From positions 1 to 37,229 of the forward strand of contig JAKAKG010000185.1 in the NCBI GenBank assembly GCA_021813555.1: DNA of 37,229 bases. The letters are read 5' to 3'. Under the pieces are notes generated by a model. The model was not told the DNA's origin. It searched no databases and saw only the letters and a list, made by a program, of their open reading frames with translations. A program made the translations under genes and the position numbers. The stretch comes from Acidobacteriota bacterium (GTDB lineage Bacteria > Acidobacteriota > UBA4820 > DSQY01). Of this stretch, positions 37,047 through 37,229 are shown piece by piece; position 1 is the stretch's first letter, and every line of letters begins with the position of its first letter.

Positions 37047-37229
37047 AGAAGCCTCGCCGCTCGCGGGTCTCGCGGCTCCGTTTCAAGGCCGCCTACGGGT
37101 TCCGGGGCGGGGCCCTCGCCTTGCGCTGCATTCCTGCGAACGCTCGCTCCTCGCTCGCGTTCTCGGAGCAGCGCTACGGCGCTTCCCGCCCTTCGACTCC
37201 CGCCTAACCACGCCCTTAAAACCCGAGAG

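Larger units (their letters stand above)
36775..37229. repeat. Duplicated non-coding repeat unit (two copies, second cut by window end)
   Basis: No convincing gene lies here. A 40-bp block (TCAAGGCCGC...GCCCTCGCCTT) occurs at 36775-36814 and 37083-37122 with one mismatch. A second 39-bp block (CTTCGACTCCCGCC...AAAACCCGAGAG) occurs at 36941-36979 and 37191-37229 with two mismatches. The blocks come in the same order, but the sequence between them differs (126 and 68 bases). The unit is therefore a conserved frame around a variable filler. The second copy runs off the window. Confidence 0.75.

Noticed and set aside
37203-37229. Possible integron attC site (GCCTAAC next to a palindrome)
   Set aside because: The first copy reads GCCCAAC, no matching GTTRRRY box closes the palindrome, there are no gene cassettes and no integrase.
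36775-37229. CRISPR array
   Set aside because: Only two copies of each block with unequal fillers of 68-126 bases and no cas genes.

Overview
The window is about 37 kb of GC-rich, densely packed bacterial chromosome. It contains no phage or plasmid core genes. Overlapping start and stop codons are common, and start codons mix ATG, GTG and TTG. The gene content suggests an anaerobic or facultative soil or sediment bacterium: a B12-dependent class II ribonucleotide reductase, an oxygen-sensitive radical-SAM sulfatase maturase, pyruvate phosphate dikinase, a second PEP/pyruvate-binding protein, molybdate uptake and nickel uptake. The DUF4388-REC-GAF protein and the long hybrid kinase would fit Acidobacteriota (Holophagae-like) or a deltaproteobacterial/myxococcal relative. 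That placement is inference only.

Layout, left to right. (1) 1-6.4 kb: the 3' part of a PEP/pyruvate-binding protein; nrdJ behind a promoter with two candidate NrdR boxes; a 291-bp folded MITE-like element; a YitT-family membrane protein. (2) 6.4-8.7 kb, minus strand: a small membrane protein, an MGDG-synthase-like glycosyltransferase and a PAP2 phosphatase, read from an extended -10 promoter. (3) 8.85-14.4 kb, plus strand: six packed genes, mtnP, a PfkB kinase, ribH, nusB, an exported transglutaminase-like protein and a DUF4388-REC-GAF regulator. (4) 14.5-17.2 kb, minus strand: modABC for molybdate. (5) 17.4-20.4 kb, plus strand: a Tat-exported sulfatase and its anaerobic maturase, ending in a strong terminator. 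(6) 20.5-25.3 kb, minus strand: ppdK, recJ and tRNA-Ala(GGC), the tRNA having a near-consensus promoter. (7) 25.5-31.9 kb, minus strand: a hybrid histidine kinase (GAF, five PAS, HK, REC, HPt), a translationally coupled REC-GGDEF cyclase and a dGTPase. A Cys-rich single-REC protein is divergent. (8) 32.8-36.7 kb, minus strand: a nickel regulon nikR, outer-membrane protein, nikMN, nikQ, nikO, with a perfect palindromic operator over the promoter. (9) 36.8-37.2 kb: non-coding repeats, a 20-bp perfect hairpin and a stretch resembling the 3' end of tmRNA.

Most genes are familiar families. The parts most worth a second look are the folded repeat element at 5.2 kb, the terminal repeat and tmRNA-like region, the uncharacterised outer-membrane protein inside the nickel regulon, the kinase to c-di-GMP cyclase relay, the sulfatase/maturase pair, and the regulatory sites of nrdJ and nikR. 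I did not find an unmistakably new multi-gene system.
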